Position numbers and translations under genes: made by a program. The notes below the pieces were generated by a model. The model saw only the letters and a list, made by a program, of their open reading frames with translations. It did no database searches and was not told the DNA's origin. Positions 42,351 through 45,853 of a stretch of 45,853 nt of DNA are shown here, piece by piece; the first letter of the stretch is position 1, and every line of letters begins with the position of its first letter. The stretch is taken from NCBI RefSeq assembly GCF_022601975.1, contig NZ_JAKVIR010000007.1, positions 1-45,853 of the forward strand. The letters are read 5' to 3'. The stretch comes from Pontibacter sp. E15-1 (GTDB lineage: Bacteria; Bacteroidota; Bacteroidia; Cytophagales; Hymenobacteraceae).

Positions 42351-44066
42351 CAACACTTGCTAAATTCTTTAAAAGTTTATATAACCTAATTGAATTCTAT
42401 AAAAAAAATACATTTAAGATATTGCACTTAATGGCTGTATGAAAAAATATAGTCTCAGGAATAGTAATTGAGAATAAAATAGTGTGATAAGTTTTGAGTT
42501 GCTGAAATATTTGGTATCCAGTAAATTGAAGCGTTTTGTCTTCAGGTTTGGGTACCTAGATCAGTTTAAGGGGGGATTGGGATACATTAAAATCTTTGCA
42601 CTAGTTTTTTGGAGATTCTTAGAAGTAGCTGTTTAGTATTCAAGAAAGCGTATTCTTGATATTTTTTACTAAAAAACAGAAATAGCCAGGCGAATCAAGC
42701 TGAAAAAAACTTAGTAAAACCTTATTTAGCTAAATATTGCAAATAAATAAAATAGCTCATTAATTCAATTTGCATTTTAAAATATTGTTCAATCTTAATT
42801 CTGCAATGTTTAAATTAAAAAATGTGTCTCTCGCAAAGCACCATAAGTAACTTGCATTTACTGTTTTATTGGTTTGGCCCTATAAGTAGTTAATCTATAG
42901 TATATGTTGCTTCCGAGAGGATTTGTTATAGTATAGAACATCGTGTGATTTTCAAAGAAATACCCTTGCTCATGAATCCATCTACAGATAGAGTTGAGAA
43001 AGAAGGAATAGCTACACTGTTCATAAATACTCTTTTCGATTCTGAGGTAAAGCCCTATGGTTTGTATTTCAAGATTCAATCGACTCTAAGACCCAATATG
43101 ACATAATCATACCAGTTCTGTAACCTTTTTTAAATGTATTGATAGTCAGTTAATTAAGATGTATTTTAGTTTTCTTAAATTGTATGAATCACACTTTGGT
43201 GTAGAAATATTCCACACTTTGTAGAGCTTTTACACTGTTTGCATACCCACTTTTTAGTATTTGTCCCAATCTAATGGTTTACTCATGTTTATTTTCAGGA
43301 TCTGGGGATAGATAAGCAGACCTAAAAAATGTCTTCAGATGTACTTCACAAAATAGAGCAGATGTGTTGAATCATACCTGGCCAAGGAGTGCGCTACCCT
43401 AACTAAGCGGGTGTTGTTTGAAACAGTTAAGTGACTTTTAATGATCGAGTCCTTTGAAAGGTGGCACTGTGATAGAGAGGCAGGGATTTAAGTTAATCGC
43501 CAAACAAAACTACATAAAATATCACCTTACATAAGTATTGCTGGGAATGAAGCGGAAAGGATTCGGCGTGTTGAAATTTGGAAAGTAAAGTTAGCAGGAA
43601 ACCCTTTTTGCAAATAATAAGCATATATTTTAAAGATAATGTGCCAAAGTTTGATATTGTAATATGTTGATTATTTGCGTTTTGTGACTTGAGCGAATAA
43701 GGAGTAAATAACAAGAGCTGAAAAGTGTAATTTATTTTAATAATCTATGAAACAATTGGCTTTATAAACGTATATGAGGTTTTCGTCGTTCAAGGAGTAT
43801 ATATCTTACGGTCTTTTAGAAGTATAAAAGCGCGATTACAAAAGGCTTTTATAGGCTTCTTTGGGTATATCTATATATTATTTAATGTATATATAGTTTC
43901 AAAGGTTCCTGTTCCGATAAGCGGATTGCATTGAACACTACATGTAGTTTCAATGCCTTTGACATTAGAAAAGAGAGGTTAGCGCTTGGCCAAAACTTAA
44001 TTCATGACCTTTTTATACTGATTGTAACAGAAATTTGAGTCTCATAACAATGTAGTAGCCTACTCA

Positions 44067-45853
44067 ATGGAAAAAAAATTTACACGCGCATCTAGTTTTG
44101 CAACAGCGTTTTCTGCTCTGGAAAAGTTTCTACTCCTATTGGTGTGTGGGCTCCTTTCTGGTTTTTATGCATCCTCATCCGGGCTCCCATTAAATTCCGA
44201 ACCGGGTAACAGACATAAGTATGCCCATGTTGTGCCGGTCAAAAATGACCTGGCCTTGCATCAATCGGTTTTATTTAATGCAGATGCTACTACCAGAAAT
44301 CCTGATATCAGAAATGTATCCGCTAGCGGGCCTTTGAACGCTGTTGGCATGCCCAGCCATAATTCTGCCACTAATTTTGGAGACAAACAGGTTCTTTATA
44401 ATCAAATCGCAAGTAAGCTTGCGGCTGCATCTTTTACAGATATTGATTGGACATACGCTGCCCGGCAGCCTTATACTGTCACTGAGTCGCAAGGCAAAGT
44501 AGTGAACGGGAAACTCTATACCTTCGGCGGGTTTGATAGCCAAAAGTCAACCTTCACTCCAACAAGCCGCGCCTATTCTTATGACCCAATAGCGAATAAT
44601 TGGACGGCTATTGCACCCATGCCCCCGATGAACGGGACTAACTATGGTGGCGTAACGCACGCAGGTTTTGCCACAGATGGTACGGACATATACTTTGCAG
44701 GTGGGTATACGTCTAACTCTTCAGGAACAGGGCAGATTTTTGGAACGAAAGAAGTATGGAAATACATCGTGTCAGAAAACAGGTATGAACGATTGCCTGA
44801 TCTGCCCATCGTGGTTTCGGGAGGGCAATTAGAGTTTTTAGACGGCGGACTTCATCATATTGGAGGCACCAATGCTTCCCGCACGGCAGACCTCGGAAAC
44901 CACTATGTGTTACAACTGAATAATTTAACTGGCGGTTGGAAGACGCTGGAACCGCTTCCTATGCCCCGTCACCACGCTGGATCAGCCGTGTATCAGAACA
45001 AGATATACTTTATCGGTGGACAAATGGGGCACGACAGCAAGTTAGTAACCTCTAAGCTTGTGCATCGATATGACCCGGTGATAAAAGAGTGGCAACAAAT
45101 GGCAGAACTGCCCGTGCCTTCAGGGGCGAACGGAAGGGGTCATATTTCCTCTGCCGCAATTGTGGTTGGTGAGCGAATTCTGGTGCTAGGTGGTGAAACA
45201 GTGCATGTTACTGGTGTGACAAATATGGTTTCGGCTTATACACCTGCTACCAATTCCTGGGAAAACCTTACGCCTTTGCCACGGGGGCGCTACTCGGGGG
45301 TTGCAGCGTATCTCAATAGTAAAATCTATTACACAGGAGGGTCAAATTCGAGTATCACGTATAAAGGTACCCCAACCAACACATCCACTCCACAGCAGTT
45401 AACCAGTTTCACGCTCACAAACGCAGACACCAAAGAGGATATTCAGACTCTAAGTGATGGTGCCGTCCTGAATCTGGCGACGCTCCCTACAAAGAACCTG
45501 AATATTAGGGCCAACACAAATCCATCCATTGTAGGGAGTGTGGTCTTTGACTTGAGCGGAGCCGAGGTAAAGAACGTTACCGAGTCTATGGCTACGTATG
45601 ATCTGATGGGGGATGACGGTGCCTGGACACCATCTGTTGGTAAGTATACCCTTAAGGGAACACCTTATACAAGTTCAGGGGGTGGCGGTACCGTCGGCCA
45701 ATCCTTGACGGTGTCTTTTTCGGTAATAGAGCAAAATACAAACCCGGATCCTGGGCAACCATTGATTTTGAATATACAGGCGAGCAGCGGCAAGAGCTAC
45801 GTTCTGGCTGACCTTGCCGTGGGGGTTGCCCATTACACGGACCGGGCCTACAC
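44067..45853 (+). CDS. Kelch-repeat secreted protein with shared repeat domain, cut by window end
   Basis: An open frame from the ATG at 44067 to the window end, 595 codons so far with no stop. The N-terminus has a long signal or membrane anchor (FLLLLVCGLLSGFYASSS). Residues about 140-440 hold six kelch motifs, recognisable as GG after a hydrophobic strand: KLYTFGGF, DIYFAGGY, GLHHIGGT, KIYFIGGQ, RILVLGGE and KIYYTGGS, making a six-bladed propeller. Residues about 445-554 are one copy of the same unnamed domain as in the protein at 39752 (TLTNADTKEDI, TLPTKNLNIRANTNP, GKYTLKGTPY). From about 568 a malectin-like domain begins (LILNIQASSGKSYVLADLA). A T9SS sorting domain is likely beyond the window. 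It probably binds carbohydrate at the cell surface. Confidence 0.85.
   Translation, partial: MEKKFTRASSFATAFSALEKFLLLLVCGLLSGFYASSSGLPLNSEPGNRHKYAHVVPVKNDLALHQSVLFNADATTRNPDIRNVSASGPLNAVGMPSHNSATNFGDKQVLYNQIASKLAAASFTDIDWTYAARQPYTVTESQGKVVNGKLYTFGGFDSQKSTFTPTSRAYSYDPIANNWTAIAPMPPMNGTNYGGVTHAGFATDGTDIYFAGGYTSNSSGTGQIFGTKEVWKYIVSENRYERLPDLPIVVSGGQLEFLDGGLHHIGGTNASRTADLGNHYVLQLNNLTGGWKTLEPLPMPRHHAGSAVYQNKIYFIGGQMGHDSKLVTSKLVHRYDPVIKEWQQMAELPVPSGANGRGHISSAAIVVGERILVLGGETVHVTGVTNMVSAYTPATNSWENLTPLPRGRYSGVAAYLNSKIYYTGGSNSSITYKGTPTNTSTPQQLTSFTLTNADTKEDIQTLSDGAVLNLATLPTKNLNIRANTNPSIVGSVVFDLSGAEVKNVTESMATYDLMGDDGAWTPSVGKYTLKGTPYTSSGGGGTVGQSLTVSFSVIEQNTNPDPGQPLILNIQASSGKSYVLADLAVGVAHYTDRAY

Larger units (their letters stand above)
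42086..44066. other. AT-rich intergenic region between two secreted-protein genes
   Basis: Nearly 2 kb, mostly about 70% A+T by eye, between two divergent genes. Open frames at 42858-43079 and 43493-43714 (-), and 42972-43106 (+), are short and carry no motif I recognise. A more GC-rich islet (about 42145-42285) contains a 44-codon frame listed separately. Short palindromes of TATA type occur around 43865-43905. The promoters for both flanking genes must lie here. It may be a decayed or foreign segment. Confidence 0.5.

Noticed and set aside
44271..44543. 90-codon - strand frame
   Set aside because: Opposite the kelch protein gene, whose frame is clear from 44067 onward.

Overview
The window looks like chromosome from a member of the Bacteroidota, most likely a Hymenobacteraceae/Pontibacter-like Cytophagales. 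The reasons are a SusC/SusD polysaccharide utilisation locus, the LpxC-FabZ fusion, a PorX-type regulator, a type IX secretion (T9SS) C-terminal sorting domain, start codons without clear Shine-Dalgarno sequences, and several TAnnTTTG promoter boxes. The genus is inference; the phylum is well supported.

Region 1 (1-4150) is accessory. An erythromycin-esterase-family gene lies between two inverted left ends of an IS5-like element. It is followed by a decayed IS5-family transposase, an AT-rich orphan gene for an exported protein with a palindrome touching its start codon, and about 700 bp of palindromes and IS debris.

Region 2 (4154-16793, with control DNA to 17339) is a beta-1,3-glucan (laminarin-type) utilisation locus. 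A membrane-spanning sensor/LuxR-type regulator on the + strand converges on a - strand operon: susC, susD, PKD-containing glycan-binding lipoprotein, GH16, GH3. An internal terminator separates the binding/uptake genes from the hydrolase genes. A 17-bp direct repeat with a 22-bp period lies upstream of susC.

Region 3 (17340-29255) is housekeeping: a CaCA cation antiporter, YebC, a lipid A block (lpxD, lpxC-fabZ, lpxA, plus an overlapping ABC ATPase) next to an HD-domain phosphohydrolase, then a compact porX-tsaE-ald unit and a flavin reductase-like gene.

Region 4 (29860-39165) is an exopolysaccharide operon of the Wza/Wzc/Wzx/Wzy type with three glycosyltransferases. Base composition becomes more AT-rich along it, as is usual for variable surface-glycan loci.

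Region 5 (39166-45853) holds two large secreted proteins transcribed away from each other across about 2 kb of AT-rich DNA. One is a TIM-barrel-like protein with three copies of an unnamed domain and a T9SS sorting domain. The other, cut by the window end, is a six-kelch protein with one copy of the same domain and the start of a malectin-like domain.

Throughout the window the hexamer GGTATA/TATACC is strongly over-represented: about 90 by-eye occurrences against about 22 expected.
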